Source of the DNA: Comamonas kerstersii
GTDB lineage: Bacteria > Pseudomonadota > Gammaproteobacteria > Burkholderiales > Burkholderiaceae_C
NCBI RefSeq assembly: GCF_008801935.1
Contig: NZ_VZOT01000001.1
Coordinates: 310,001-374,000 of the forward strand
Direction of reading: 5' to 3'
DNA: 64,000 bases
Part shown: one piece after another, positions 19,042-27,853 of the stretch
How positions within the stretch are numbered: the first letter of the stretch is position 1
How the letters are laid out: each line of letters begins with the position of its first letter
Program-made: the position numbers and the translations under genes
The notes under the pieces: generated by a model
What the model saw: the letters and a program-made list of their open reading frames with translations, nothing else
What the model was told of the DNA's origin: nothing
Database searches by the model: none

Positions 19042-19929
19042 TCAATCAAACTTCAGCTGGCCGCCTACAGTCTGCCCCACCTGCAGCATCTGCCCGGCGC
19101 CCTGCGCCACCACGGCATTCATGCCAAAGGTGATGGCACCATCCAGCCGTGCATCCTGCCGGTACTGGGCGATGGTGTCCCCTACTTCGGGGCTGAAGGT
19201 GGCCGTGCGCGGATCAATGTTCGGAATCGGGCAGCGCGAGCAAGGCTTGCCCAGACGAATGGCAACCGGCGCTGCCGCCTGCACCCAGACGGCGTCGATA
19301 AAGTCTTCCTCATGCTCAGCCAGCCCGTCGAGCACGATGTTGGCGCGAAAACGCAGGCCATCTACGGCCGCATGCCCCTGCGCCTGCAGTCGGGCGTTGA
19401 GCCCTTCAAACGCTGCGCTGGTGGTGACCAGCAAAGGATAGCCATCGGAAAACTGATTCGGTGCCTCAATGCCCCCCGTCCATTTGAGGTTGGACAGGCG
19501 CTGCTGCGCAGGATCGAAGCGCACCAGACGGCAAGCCCGGCCCAGCGCCTGGCTGAACCACTGTGCGGCTGCATCCCCCATATCCCATGCCAGCACCTGG
19601 CTCTTCCACACCTGCACCATGCGCTGCGGTGCAGTCTCCATCCAAGGCAACGCCAGTGGCACGGACAGCGTCTCCTGCCCGGCATGTGCCACCAGCAGCT
19701 GACCATTGGCCACATCCAGCCGTGGCTGAATCAAGGCCATCTGCGGCACCTCACGCTGGGTGATGAAGCGCCCCTGCGCATCTACCACCATCCAGGCGCG
19801 ATCCCACTCCAGCCCGCTGGCCAGCAAGCGTGCCTGCTGCACCGCAATACCGGCACAGGACTTGATCGGAAATACCCACAGCGCGCCTATGGTGCCTGTG
19901 ACATCGAAATCGGTCTGCAACTCTGTCAT
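19042..19929 (-). CDS. MOSC-domain protein with MOSC N-terminal beta barrel
   Basis: This 295-residue protein begins GTIGALWVFPIKSCAGIAV, the hallmark of the MOSC_N domain, followed by the MOSC fold of molybdenum-cofactor sulfurase-type proteins. FRANIVLDGLAEHEEDFIDA and RPCSRC-like KPCSRCPIPNID supply the conserved Cys. Related proteins such as YcbX/mARC use Moco to reduce N-hydroxylated compounds. The frame is open for another 320 codons upstream, but that stretch is antisense to the hydroxylase gene, so the Met at 19929 is taken as the start. Confidence 0.9.
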   Translation of the reverse strand: MTELQTDFDVTGTIGALWVFPIKSCAGIAVQQARLLASGLEWDRAWMVVDAQGRFITQREVPQMALIQPRLDVANGQLLVAHAGQETLSVPLALPWMETAPQRMVQVWKSQVLAWDMGDAAAQWFSQALGRACRLVRFDPAQQRLSNLKWTGGIEAPNQFSDGYPLLVTTSAAFEGLNARLQAQGHAAVDGLRFRANIVLDGLAEHEEDFIDAVWVQAAAPVAIRLGKPCSRCPIPNIDPRTATFSPEVGDTIAQYRQDARLDGAITFGMNAVVAQGAGQMLQVGQTVGGQLKFD

Positions 19930-20031
19930 CTCACCATTGTGCGGCCCCGATAGCAGATTGCCTACAAGCGCCCCTTCTTGTTTGCAGAGGTCTCTCCGCA
20001 GACGGGCTGCCCTGCCTACAATGTGCAACCT

Positions 20032-21171
20032 ATGGCGCAAACCTTTGATGTATGTATTCGCGGGGCTGGCATTGTCGGCCGCACTCTGGCTCTCCTTCTG
20101 GCACGAGAGCGGCTGTGTGTTGCTCTGGTGGCAGCACCGCGTGCGGCATCGGCACAGGCCGATGTCAGGGCCTATGCACTCAATGCCAACTCCAGGCAGA
20201 TGCTCGAGTCTTTGCGTGCCTGGCCGGATGCTTCTTGCGCCACTGCGGTACGCCATATGGAAGTGCATGGCGACCAGGACGGCAGCGTGCACTTTGATGC
20301 GCAAGTGCAGGACGTAGATGCACTGGCCTGGATTGTGGATGTCCCCGCACTGGAGCAGCGCCTGGCCGAGGCCGTGCGCTACCAGCCCCAGGTCGAGGTG
20401 GTGGACGCCCCTGTGGATGCCCCGCTGACCGCCATCTGCGAAGGCCGAGCCAGCGCCACCCGTGCTGAGTTCGGCGTGGACTTTGACGTCACCCCCTACG
20501 ACCAGCATGCGATTGCCACACGCCTGCAGTGCGAGCTGCCCCACGGCCAGGTGGCGCGTCAGTGGTTCTCCCCCCAGGGCATTCTGGCGCTGCTGCCGCT
20601 CGACGGTGCCGATGGCCGCAGCGTGGCTGTGGTGTGGTCGGTGGCACAGGCCGATGCCGCCTACTGGCAGACAGCCGATGAAGCTGAATTTGTTCAAGCC
20701 CTGACTGATATCAGCCAGGGCGGCCTGGGCCAGCTGACACTGCAAGGCCCGCGCATGAGCTGGCCGCTGCAGCAGGCCGTGGCCAAACGCTGGTGTGGCC
20801 CTGTGCCCGGCAGCAGCGATGCCCGCACCCCCACCAGCTGGGTGCTGGCAGGTGACGCCGCACACACGGTACACCCTCTGGCAGGACAAGGACTGAACAT
20901 TGGCCTGGCCGATGTGCAGACGCTCTCGCGCATCCTGCAGGCACGCGGCGAATGGCGCAGCCCCGGTGACCTCAAGCTGCTGCGCCGCTATGAGCGCGAA
21001 CGCAAGGCAGGTCTGGCTCCGCTGGGTCTGGCCATGGATGGCCTGCAGCAGCTGTTCACCCGTACCGAAGCGCCCTTGCAGACACTGCGTAACTGGGGCA
21101 TGCGCAACTTTGAACGCAGCGGCCTGCTCAAGGACTGGGCTGCCCGTCAGGCCATGGGGCTCATGCGCTGA
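20032..21171 (+). CDS. UbiH/UbiF/COQ6-family FAD-dependent monooxygenase
   Basis: This 379-residue flavin hydroxylase begins with a Rossmann FAD motif (DVCIRGAGIVGRTLALLLA). It has the second FAD motif GDAAHTVHPLAGQGLNIGLADV (shown in part as GDAAHTVHPLAGQG) that defines the ubiquinone-biosynthesis hydroxylases. It probably hydroxylates a ring position of the ubiquinone precursor. Which position cannot be read from sequence. It is divergent from the MOSC gene, and dsbC follows 83 bp downstream. Confidence 0.9.
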   Translation: MAQTFDVCIRGAGIVGRTLALLLARERLCVALVAAPRAASAQADVRAYALNANSRQMLESLRAWPDASCATAVRHMEVHGDQDGSVHFDAQVQDVDALAWIVDVPALEQRLAEAVRYQPQVEVVDAPVDAPLTAICEGRASATRAEFGVDFDVTPYDQHAIATRLQCELPHGQVARQWFSPQGILALLPLDGADGRSVAVVWSVAQADAAYWQTADEAEFVQALTDISQGGLGQLTLQGPRMSWPLQQAVAKRWCGPVPGSSDARTPTSWVLAGDAAHTVHPLAGQGLNIGLADVQTLSRILQARGEWRSPGDLKLLRRYERERKAGLAPLGLAMDGLQQLFTRTEAPLQTLRNWGMRNFERSGLLKDWAARQAMGLMR

Positions 21172-21254
21172 CCTGCAAAGCTTCTTTCAGGAACCTTTTG
21201 CACGCTTCGAGCCCCAACCACCATTTACTTCTTTTTTGCATTGGAATCTTTGCC

Positions 21255-21968
21255 ATGAAATTCTTTGTGACGGCTTTGATGGCGACCGCAGCCTGGAGTT
21301 GTGCCATGGCTGCCCAGCCTCAGGACACAATTGCCAAAACCCTGGCAGAGCGTATTCCGCAGCTGCAGACCGTGGACGAAATCACTGCAACCCCCATGAA
21401 GGGGCTGTATGAAGTGCGTATTGGCAATGACGTGTTCTATTCCAATGCCACCGGTGACTACCTGATTCAGGGCGAGCTGATTGACACCAAGGCCCAGCGC
21501 AACCTGACCGAAGACCGCATCAACCAGCTCACAGCCATTGATTTCAAGCAACTGCCGCTGGAGGACTCCATCAAGATCGTGCGCGGCAATGGCGAGCGCC
21601 AAATCGCCGTGTTCGAAGACCCCAACTGCGGCTACTGCAAGCGCTTTGAGCGTGATCTGCAGAATGTGGACAACGTTACCATCCACATGTTCCTCTACCC
21701 CATCCTGAGCCGTGACTCCGTCGAGAAGTCGCGCAACATCTGGTGTGCCAAGGACCAGAACCAGGCCTGGCATGACTACATGCTCAAGGACAAGGCCCCC
21801 GCTGCCGCCAGCTGTGACATTGATGCCATCCAGCGCAATCTGGCACTGGGCCGCAAGCACAAGATCACTGGCACACCGACCCTGATCTTTGCCGACAACA
21901 CACGTGTGCCCGGCGCCATTCCCGCGGCCGAGGTCGAAAAATACCTCGCCGCAGCGCACAAACAATAA
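21255..21968 (+). CDS. dsbC: Periplasmic disulfide isomerase DsbC
   Basis: This 237-residue exported protein has a signal peptide (FVTALMATAAWSCAMAA) and an N-terminal dimerisation domain. A linker and a thioredoxin fold follow, with active site CGYC at residues 125-128 in EDPNCGYCKRFE and the cis-Pro loop ITGTPTLIF. The DsbC/DsbG family reshuffles wrong disulfides in the periplasm. The CGYC active site favours DsbC. The Met at 21255 gives a normal signal peptide, so longer readings upstream were not used. Confidence 0.95.
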   Translation: MKFFVTALMATAAWSCAMAAQPQDTIAKTLAERIPQLQTVDEITATPMKGLYEVRIGNDVFYSNATGDYLIQGELIDTKAQRNLTEDRINQLTAIDFKQLPLEDSIKIVRGNGERQIAVFEDPNCGYCKRFERDLQNVDNVTIHMFLYPILSRDSVEKSRNIWCAKDQNQAWHDYMLKDKAPAAASCDIDAIQRNLALGRKHKITGTPTLIFADNTRVPGAIPAAEVEKYLAAAHKQ

Positions 21969-21974
21969 ACCCGC

Positions 21975-22000
21975 AACAGGCTGCCCAGGCAGCCTGTTTT
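21975..22000 (+). terminator. Terminator after dsbC
   Basis: An 11-bp stem AACAGGCTGCC / GGCAGCCTGTT with a 2-nt apex is followed by TTTGCTTT. Confidence 0.75.
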
Positions 22001-22039
22001 GCTTTCAATACCTCTGTTTTGTTCTGACTTCAGACCTTC

Positions 22040-23788
22040 ATGCCCACACTGACCGCCAGCCTGCACTACCACGTTGAACTGCACCACCTGCATGCCCACC
22101 AGTACCGCGTCACGCTGCGCATTGCTACACCTGCCGCGCAACAGCTGGTGTCACTGCCCGTCTGGATTCCCGGCAGCTATCTGGTGCGTGAATTTGCCAA
22201 GAACCTGCAGGAGCTGAACGCCCGCCAAAACGGCCAGCCCATTGCCGTGCAGCAACTGAGCAAGCACCAGTGGCAGCTGGACTGCAGCGCAAATGCGCCT
22301 GTGGAGCTGAGCTATCTGGTCAATGCCTACGACACTTCCGTGCGTACCGCCTGGCTGGACCAGCGCCGTGGTTTTTTCAACGGCACCAGCCTGCTGCTGC
22401 GCGTGCATGGCCAGGAGGCACAACCCCACCAGCTGCGCATCAGCCCATCGGCCCAGGTGCCGGACTGGAAGCTGGCTACCGGCCTGAGCGCTGTGGAGGT
22501 CGATGCACAGGGCTTTGGCACCTACACCGCAGGAAACTACGACGAGCTGGTGGACTGCCCCGTAGAGATGGGCAACTTCTGGAGCAGCAGCTTCACCGCA
22601 CGCGGAGTGCCGCACCGCTTCGTGGTTGCTGGTGCCCCTGCATCCTTTGACGGCGAGCGCCTGCTGCGTGATACCCAGAAGATCTGTGAGGCAGAAATCG
22701 ACTTCTGGGGCGTAGCGCCACACAGCAGCTATGTCTTCATGCTCAATGTCACGCATGATGGCTACGGAGGTCTGGAGCACTGCAATTCCACCGCCCTGAT
22801 CTGCAGCCGCAGCGATCTGCCGCGCCAGGGCGTGGACAAAGCCAGCGACGGCTACGTACAGCTGCTGGGCCTGATCAGCCACGAGTATTTCCACACCTGG
22901 AACGTCAAGCGCCTGCGCCCTGCAGAGCTGGTGCCCTACAACTACGATCAGGAGAACTACACCGAGCTGCTGTGGTTCTTCGAAGGCTTTACCAGCTACT
23001 ACGACGACCTGCTACTGCGCCGCGCAGGGCTGATCGACAACGCCACCTACCTCAAGCTCATCACCAAGACGCTCAACCAGGTACAGCAGACCCCGGGCCG
23101 TAAGGTGCAGTCCGTCGCCCAGTCCAGCTTTGATGCCTGGGTGAAGTATTACCGCCAGGACGAAAATACGGCCAATGCCACGGTGAGCTACTACACCAAG
23201 GGCGCACTGGTCGCCATGAGTCTGGACCTGAAGCTGCGCCAGGAAGGTCAGACCACGCTGGACGCCGTGATGCGTGCCCTGTGGCAGCGCTGCCAGGGCA
23301 GTGCCATGAGCGAGGCCGATGTGCTGACCGTGCTGCAGGCACTGACTGGCCGCAGCTGGGAAACCGAACTCCAAGCCTGGGTGCACGGCACGCAGGAGCT
23401 GCCTGTCACCGAGCTGCTGGCTGCCCACGGCGTAGCCGCAGATGCCGACCAGCCCGTGCCGGCACAGGCGCTGGGCCTGCGTGTTCAGGAGAGCCATAGC
23501 GTGCTGATCAAGCAGGTGCTGCGCGGCGGCCTGGCCGAGCAGGCCGGCATGATGGCAGGCGACGAATGGTACGGCATCGAGATCGGAGGCCAGGGCTGGC
23601 GTCTGGGCAAGCTCGAAGAGCTGGCCATGTATGCGCCCCAGGGCACGACCTCCATCACGGCGCTGGTCGCACGCGACAGACAGCTGCTGCGTCTGACGCT
23701 GCCCCTGCCGCAGGCCAGTGCACCGCTGTCCAATTACAAACTCCGTGTGCAGGACGAAGCGGCTGTGAACCGCTGGCTGTCAGCGTAA
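22040..23788 (+). CDS. M61-family metallopeptidase with PDZ domain
   Basis: This 582-residue protein of the glycyl-aminopeptidase (M61) family has an N-terminal beta domain (residues 1-170) and a zinc motif HEYFH at residues 281-285 followed by TWNVKRLRP. The downstream ligand region LLWFFEGFTSYYDDLLLRRAGL and a C-terminal PDZ domain (about 470-560) follow. The motif order is as expected for the family. There is no signal peptide, so it is presumably cytoplasmic. It lies after the dsbC terminator. Confidence 0.92.
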   Translation: MPTLTASLHYHVELHHLHAHQYRVTLRIATPAAQQLVSLPVWIPGSYLVREFAKNLQELNARQNGQPIAVQQLSKHQWQLDCSANAPVELSYLVNAYDTSVRTAWLDQRRGFFNGTSLLLRVHGQEAQPHQLRISPSAQVPDWKLATGLSAVEVDAQGFGTYTAGNYDELVDCPVEMGNFWSSSFTARGVPHRFVVAGAPASFDGERLLRDTQKICEAEIDFWGVAPHSSYVFMLNVTHDGYGGLEHCNSTALICSRSDLPRQGVDKASDGYVQLLGLISHEYFHTWNVKRLRPAELVPYNYDQENYTELLWFFEGFTSYYDDLLLRRAGLIDNATYLKLITKTLNQVQQTPGRKVQSVAQSSFDAWVKYYRQDENTANATVSYYTKGALVAMSLDLKLRQEGQTTLDAVMRALWQRCQGSAMSEADVLTVLQALTGRSWETELQAWVHGTQELPVTELLAAHGVAADADQPVPAQALGLRVQESHSVLIKQVLRGGLAEQAGMMAGDEWYGIEIGGQGWRLGKLEELAMYAPQGTTSITALVARDRQLLRLTLPLPQASAPLSNYKLRVQDEAAVNRWLSA

Positions 23789-23869
23789 ACCGTAAGCCAG
23801 TCTGCGGGCTTGCTTGGGTATAGTCATGTGCTGGTTTTGCACACACAAGACGACAAGGAGAACAAGCCC

Positions 23870-24649
23870 ATGGCATACGAAACCATCGAAGTCCGCGTGG
23901 AGGCGGACAAGGTCGGCATCATCACCCTGAACCGCCCCAAACAGCTCAATGCGCTGAATGACCAGCTCATGAACGAGCTGGGCGAGGCACTCAAGGCCTT
24001 TGATGCCGACGAAAACATTGGCTGCATGATCATCACCGGCAGCGAGCGCGCCTTTGCTGCGGGTGCTGACATCGGTGCCATGGCCAAGTACAGCTTTGCT
24101 GATGCCTACAAGGGCGACTACATCACCCGCAACTGGGAAGCCATCCGCAGCATCCGCAAGCCCGTGATTGCAGCTGTCAGCGGTTTTGCACTGGGTGGTG
24201 GCTGCGAACTGGCCATGATGTGCGACTTCATCATTGCGGCGGACAACGCCAGATTTGGCCAGCCTGAAATCAAGCTGGGCGTGATTCCCGGCGCTGGTGG
24301 CACACAGCGCCTGCCCCGCGCTGTGGGCAAGGCCAAGGCCATGGACATGGCACTGACTGCGCGCATGATGGATGCCACCGAGGCCGAGCGCGCTGGCCTG
24401 GTCAGCCGCGTCGTGTCCTACGACAAGATGATGGAAGAAGCCCTTGGTGCAGCCATCACCATCTGTGGCTTCTCGCAGATTGCCGTCATGGCTGCCAAGG
24501 AATCGGTCAACCGTGCCTTTGAGGGCAGCTTGAGCGATGGCGTCATGTTCGAGCGCCGCCTGTTCCATGCGCTGTTCGCCACCCAGGACCAGAAGGAAGG
24601 CATGGACGCCTTCATCAACAAACGTCCTGCAGTTTTTTCCAACCAGTAA
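23870..24649 (+). CDS. Enoyl-CoA hydratase
   Basis: This 259-residue crotonase-fold protein adds water to trans-2-enoyl-CoA. Both catalytic glutamates of classical hydratases are present, in [12 protein letters not shown] and [20 protein letters not shown], as is the oxyanion-hole segment [17 protein letters not shown] precedes the ATG with good spacing, which decides the start over an upstream in-frame Met. It could serve fatty-acid or phenylacetate-type degradation. No pathway neighbours are present. Confidence 0.93.
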   Translation: MAYETIEVRVEADKVGIITLNRPKQLNALNDQLMNELGEALKAFDADENIGCMIITGSERAFAAGADIGAMAKYSFADAYKGDYITRNWEAIRSIRKPVIAAVSGFALGGGCELAMMCDFIIAADNARFGQPEIKLGVIPGAGGTQRLPRAVGKAKAMDMALTARMMDATEAERAGLVSRVVSYDKMMEEALGAAITICGFSQIAVMAAKESVNRAFEGSLSDGVMFERRLFHALFATQDQKEGMDAFINKRPAVFSNQ

Positions 24650-24676
24650 AAAATTGATATACAATATCGGTCTCTT

Positions 24677-24753
24677 GGTCGTATAGCTCAGTTGGTTAGA
24701 GCGCAGCATTCATAATGCTGATGTCGTAGGTTCAAGTCCCACTACGACCACCA
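24677..24753 (+). tRNA. tRNA-Met(CAT), copy 1
   Basis: A complete 77-nt cloverleaf: acceptor GGTCGTA / TACGACC, anticodon stem CAGCA / TGCTG around loop TTCATAA (anticodon CAT), T arm with GGTTCAAGTCC, discriminator A and encoded CCA. The CAT anticodon could belong to elongator Met or to lysidine-modified Ile2. The first acceptor pair (G-C) rules out initiator tRNA. Confidence 0.95.
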
Positions 24754-24759
24754 GAGTTC

Positions 24760-24836
24760 GGTCGTATAGCTCAGTTGGTTAGAGCGCAGCATTCATAATG
24801 CTGATGTCGTAGGTTCAAGTCCCACTACGACCACCA
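24760..24836 (+). tRNA. tRNA-Met(CAT), copy 2 (identical)
   Basis: Identical in all 77 bases to the tRNA at 24677 and separated from it by only 6 bp (GAGTTC). The tandem identity points to a recent duplication. Both should come from one precursor transcript that ends at the terminator at 24843. Confidence 0.95.
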
Positions 24837-24842
24837 AAATTC

Positions 24843-24876
24843 AAAACCCCGCAGCACGCAAGTGCTACGGGGTTTT
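24843..24876. terminator. Terminator after the tandem tRNA-Met genes
   Basis: AAACCCCG-CAGCAC / GTGCT-A-CGGGGTTT with a GCAA loop is followed by TTTCTTT. It could also end the convergent lipoprotein gene. Confidence 0.8.
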
Positions 24877-24909
24877 TCTTTGGTGCATCAAGGCCTGTAC
24901 TTGTAACAG

Positions 24910-25314
24910 CTACTGGGACTTGCCACCATCGAGCTGATTTTTCTCCCCATCACCTTGCGCACTGGTAATGCCCTGCGCCATGCCCGATGCAGGGTTGGCT
25001 CCGCCCTGGGTTTCTGCTGCCTCGCCCGTACTGGCATCAGGCTGAATCACCTCGATATTGGCCTGTACCACGGTCAAGAGCACGGCAGGCGGCAAGGGCT
25101 CACCCAGATCGGGTTTGGACGGCGGCATGACATCATGGCTGCGCAGGTACTGATCGGATCCAAACAGCGGCTGCTTGGGAGGAGGCTGGTCAAAGCGTGA
25201 GATTTCAGCCATAGGAAACGCATTACTCTGCGGACTGCCATCACAGCCAGCCAGCAGCAGCAAAGCCGCTGCAGCACCACACAGAGACAGACGAAACGCT
25301 GGTTGCACAGACAT
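24910..25314 (-). CDS. Putative lipoprotein, hypothetical
   Basis: This 134-residue protein has a type II signal peptide and lipobox LLLLAGC (Cys about 23), followed by a proline-rich, low-complexity mature part (QPPPKQPLF, PPSKPDLGEPLPPAV) and a Gly/Gln/Asp-rich tail. The Met at 25314 is chosen because GGAGGA lies 8 nt upstream. Longer readings exist. No known family is recognised. Confidence 0.75.
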   Translation of the reverse strand: MSVQPAFRLSLCGAAAALLLLAGCDGSPQSNAFPMAEISRFDQPPPKQPLFGSDQYLRSHDVMPPSKPDLGEPLPPAVLLTVVQANIEVIQPDASTGEAAETQGGANPASGMAQGITSAQGDGEKNQLDGGKSQ

Positions 25315-25417
25315 GGCAATGTCCTCCATCAAAACATGCCGCCATGGTGCGTGACACTTCTGGCTGTGTCTATCAGGCAAAACCTACAGCACACGCAAGC
25401 ACTGAAACGCGCACGCT

Positions 25418-26017
25418 CTAGGCAAAAATGCTGCGCGCCTCGGTAAAGCGTTTGGCGAAATATGGGTTGTCCATGCGCACGCGCTGCACGGTGCCGCCCT
25501 TGGATGGCGCATGCACAAACTGGCCATTGCCCACAAAAATGCCCATGTGCGAATAGCGCCCGCCCATGGTGTTGAAGAACACAAAGTCTCCGCGCTCCAG
25601 CCTGCGGCCTTTGACAGGCACGCTGGACTGCGCCCACTGCGCCGTGGTGCGCGGCAGGCGCCCTTCATGAATGCCACGCACGGCCCACTGGATCAGCCCA
25701 CTGCAGTCAAAACCGCCTTCAGGCGTATTGCCGCCATAGGTATAAGGCGTATTGACCACCAGCATGGCGCGCGCCAGCAGGGCTTCGCGCAAGTCGCCTT
25801 GCAGGCGCAAGGGCTGAACCGGTGCCACGCTGCCTCCCCCACCACCACTGCCGCGTGGCGCACTGACTGCACTGCTGCGTGAACTGGAAGCAGAGCGCGG
25901 TGCGCTGGAGCAGCCAGCCAGCACGACGGCAGCAGCGGCAGCGACCGCCAGCCCCAGCCAGGCCCGGCGCGCCTGCAGTTCAGAAGAAAACGAAGAAGTG
26001 GTGGTAGATGCACGCAT
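25418..26017 (-). CDS. NlpC/P60-family (C40) cell-wall hydrolase, lipoprotein
   Basis: This protein of about 199 residues has a hydrophobic signal segment ending in lipobox VVLAGC, a Ser/Gly-rich linker, and an NlpC/P60 domain with catalytic Cys in GGFDCSGLIQWA and His in RYSHMGIFVG. Such enzymes cleave gamma-D-Glu-DAP or related peptide bonds in peptidoglycan (Spr/MepS-like). The start is uncertain: in-frame ATGs at 26017 and 26035 and a GTG at 26050 are all possible, none with a clear Shine-Dalgarno. It sits next to another lipoprotein gene on the same strand. Confidence 0.9.
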   Translation of the reverse strand: MRASTTTSSFSSELQARRAWLGLAVAAAAAVVLAGCSSAPRSASSSRSSAVSAPRGSGGGGGSVAPVQPLRLQGDLREALLARAMLVVNTPYTYGGNTPEGGFDCSGLIQWAVRGIHEGRLPRTTAQWAQSSVPVKGRRLERGDFVFFNTMGGRYSHMGIFVGNGQFVHAPSKGGTVQRVRMDNPYFAKRFTEARSIFA

Positions 26018-26059
26018 AGGCCGGATTATGTGCATGTTGTGCGTGCTCACAAAAAGATG

Positions 26060-26135
26060 AGCTGCCTGCGCTCATCAATGCTTGATTTGAAGGTTATTTA
26101 TATTTGAAATGCTTATAAATCAAGCGCAAAAAGCT
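26060..26135. repeat. 76-bp palindromic repeat, copy 4
   Basis: It starts AGCTGCCTGCGCTCATCAA and ends AAATCAAGCGCAAAAAGCT. It is the most diverged intergenic copy but has the same length and outer arms. It lies between the NlpC/P60 gene start and the ffh terminator, i.e. upstream of the former and downstream of the latter. Confidence 0.75.
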
Positions 26136-26157
26136 ATATTTTTCATAGTTTCAGAAC

Positions 26158-26189
26158 ATAAAAAACCGCATGGCCTGAGGCTCATGCGG
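26158..26189 (-). terminator. Terminator after ffh
   Basis: Stem ACCGCATG / CATGCGGT with a 10-nt loop. On the minus strand it is followed by TTTTTTATG. Confidence 0.7.
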
Positions 26190-26215
26190 TGGTTTCATGC
26201 ACTGCAGCGCAGACT

Positions 26216-27607
26216 TCAGAACGGCAGCTTGGGCATGCCACCGCCACCCATCATGCCCTTCATGGCTTTCATGCCGCCCATGCGCTTCATCATCTTCATC
26301 AGACCGCCGCCCTTCATCTTCTTCATCATGGTCTGCATCTGCTCAAACTCCTTGAGCAGGCGGTTCACGTCCTGCACCTGCACACCTGCGCCGTCGGCAA
26401 TACGCTTTTTGCGCGTCGCCTTGATGAGGGCGGGGTGCTTGCGCTCCTTGAGCGTCATGGAGCAGATGATGCCCTCCTTGCGGCGGATTTCGCGCTCGGC
26501 CTTGTCCATGTCCACCTGACCGGCCTTGGCCGTCAGCTCAGTAGGCAGCTTGTCCATCAGCGTGGACAGCCCGCCCATTTGCTTCATCTGCTGCAGCTGG
26601 GCCAGGAAGTCATTCAGGTCAAAGCCGTCACCGCTCTTGAGCTTTTCAGCCATCTTCTGCGCGGCTTCCATGTCCACGCCCTTGGTGACCTGCTCCACCA
26701 GCGCCACGATGTCCCCCATACCCAGCACGCGCTGTGCGTGGCGGTTGGCATCGAATACCTCCAGGCCATCGAGCTTTTCGGAAACACCGGCAAACTTGAT
26801 GGGCGCGCCCGTGATCTGGCGCACGGACAGTGCCGCACCACCGCGCGAGTCACCGTCGAGCTTGGTCAGCACGATACCCGTGAGCGGCAGTGCTTCCTTG
26901 AAGGCCTTGGCCGTATTGATCGCGTCCTGACCCTGCATGGCATCGACCACAAACAGGGTTTCCACCGGATTGAGCGTGGCGTGCAGGTCTTTGATTTCCT
27001 GCATCAGCACTTCGTCAATCGCCAGACGACCGGCCGTGTCCACCAGCAGCACGTCAAAGTAGTGCTTCTTGGCATAGTCCAGCGCCGCCAGCGCGATATC
27101 GCGTGGCTTCTGGTCTGGGGTGGATGGGAACCACTCCGCACCCGCTTGCGCGGTCACGGTTTTGAGCTGCTCAATCGCCGCAGGGCGGTACACGTCACCC
27201 GATACGGTCAGCACCTTCTTCTTGCGCTTTTCAATCAGGTGTTTGGCCAGCTTGGCAGTGGTGGTGGTTTTACCCGCACCTTGCAGACCAGCCATCAGGA
27301 TGATCGCTGGGGGCTGCGCATTCAGATTGATGTCTGCTACGCCTTCGCCCATGGTGGCGGCCAGCTCCGCATTCACAATGCCGACCAGCGCCTGACCGGG
27401 CTTGAGGCTGCCCAGCACCTCCTGGCCCAGCGCCTTTTCCTTCACCCGCGCGATGAAGTCACGCACAACGGGCAGGGCCACGTCGGCTTCCAGCAATGCC
27501 ATGCGCACTTCGCGCAGCATGTCCTGCACATTGGATTCAGTGATGCGGGCCTGGCCACGCATCTCCTTGACGAGTCGCGAGAGTTTGTCGGTAAGTGCGG
27601 ATGCCAT
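26216..27607 (-). CDS. ffh: Signal recognition particle protein Ffh
   Basis: This 463-residue SRP54-type GTPase targets nascent membrane proteins to FtsY/SecYEG. It has an N domain (residues 1-90), a G domain with P-loop GLQGAGKTTTTAKLA, DTAGR in LLVDTAGRLAIDE and TKLDGDSRGG, then a methionine-rich M domain (residues 310-463) that binds 4.5S RNA and signal sequences, ending in a Met/Gly-rich tail. Its length and domain order are normal. It is divergent from the YpjD-like gene. Confidence 0.97.
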   Translation of the reverse strand: MASALTDKLSRLVKEMRGQARITESNVQDMLREVRMALLEADVALPVVRDFIARVKEKALGQEVLGSLKPGQALVGIVNAELAATMGEGVADINLNAQPPAIILMAGLQGAGKTTTTAKLAKHLIEKRKKKVLTVSGDVYRPAAIEQLKTVTAQAGAEWFPSTPDQKPRDIALAALDYAKKHYFDVLLVDTAGRLAIDEVLMQEIKDLHATLNPVETLFVVDAMQGQDAINTAKAFKEALPLTGIVLTKLDGDSRGGAALSVRQITGAPIKFAGVSEKLDGLEVFDANRHAQRVLGMGDIVALVEQVTKGVDMEAAQKMAEKLKSGDGFDLNDFLAQLQQMKQMGGLSTLMDKLPTELTAKAGQVDMDKAEREIRRKEGIICSMTLKERKHPALIKATRKKRIADGAGVQVQDVNRLLKEFEQMQTMMKKMKGGGLMKMMKRMGGMKAMKGMMGGGGMPKLPF

Positions 27608-27853
27608 AAGCAGGTGTGTCCGATGAGAGAAGCTGCGCCGATTGCGGCTTGGCCTGTACAGGCCCGGCGCTTGGATCAGGGGGCGGCACTGCTGCCTGCC
27701 CGTGCTGCGTGCCGCGTGCAGCCCTGTACAAACGAGGCGTTCATTCTACCTGCTGTGCACATGCTGCGCCCCTTCAACGCCAAGAGCACACAAGCACTGA
27801 CAAGGCGCAAGGATGGACGGCCGCAGCGCCGCCATGCCACAGGGCAGACCGCT

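Noticed and set aside
26189-27853. Open frame continuing upstream of the YpjD-like gene across ffh
   Set aside because: The stretch is antisense to ffh and shows no domain. The YpjD-like motifs start only after the Met at 27854.
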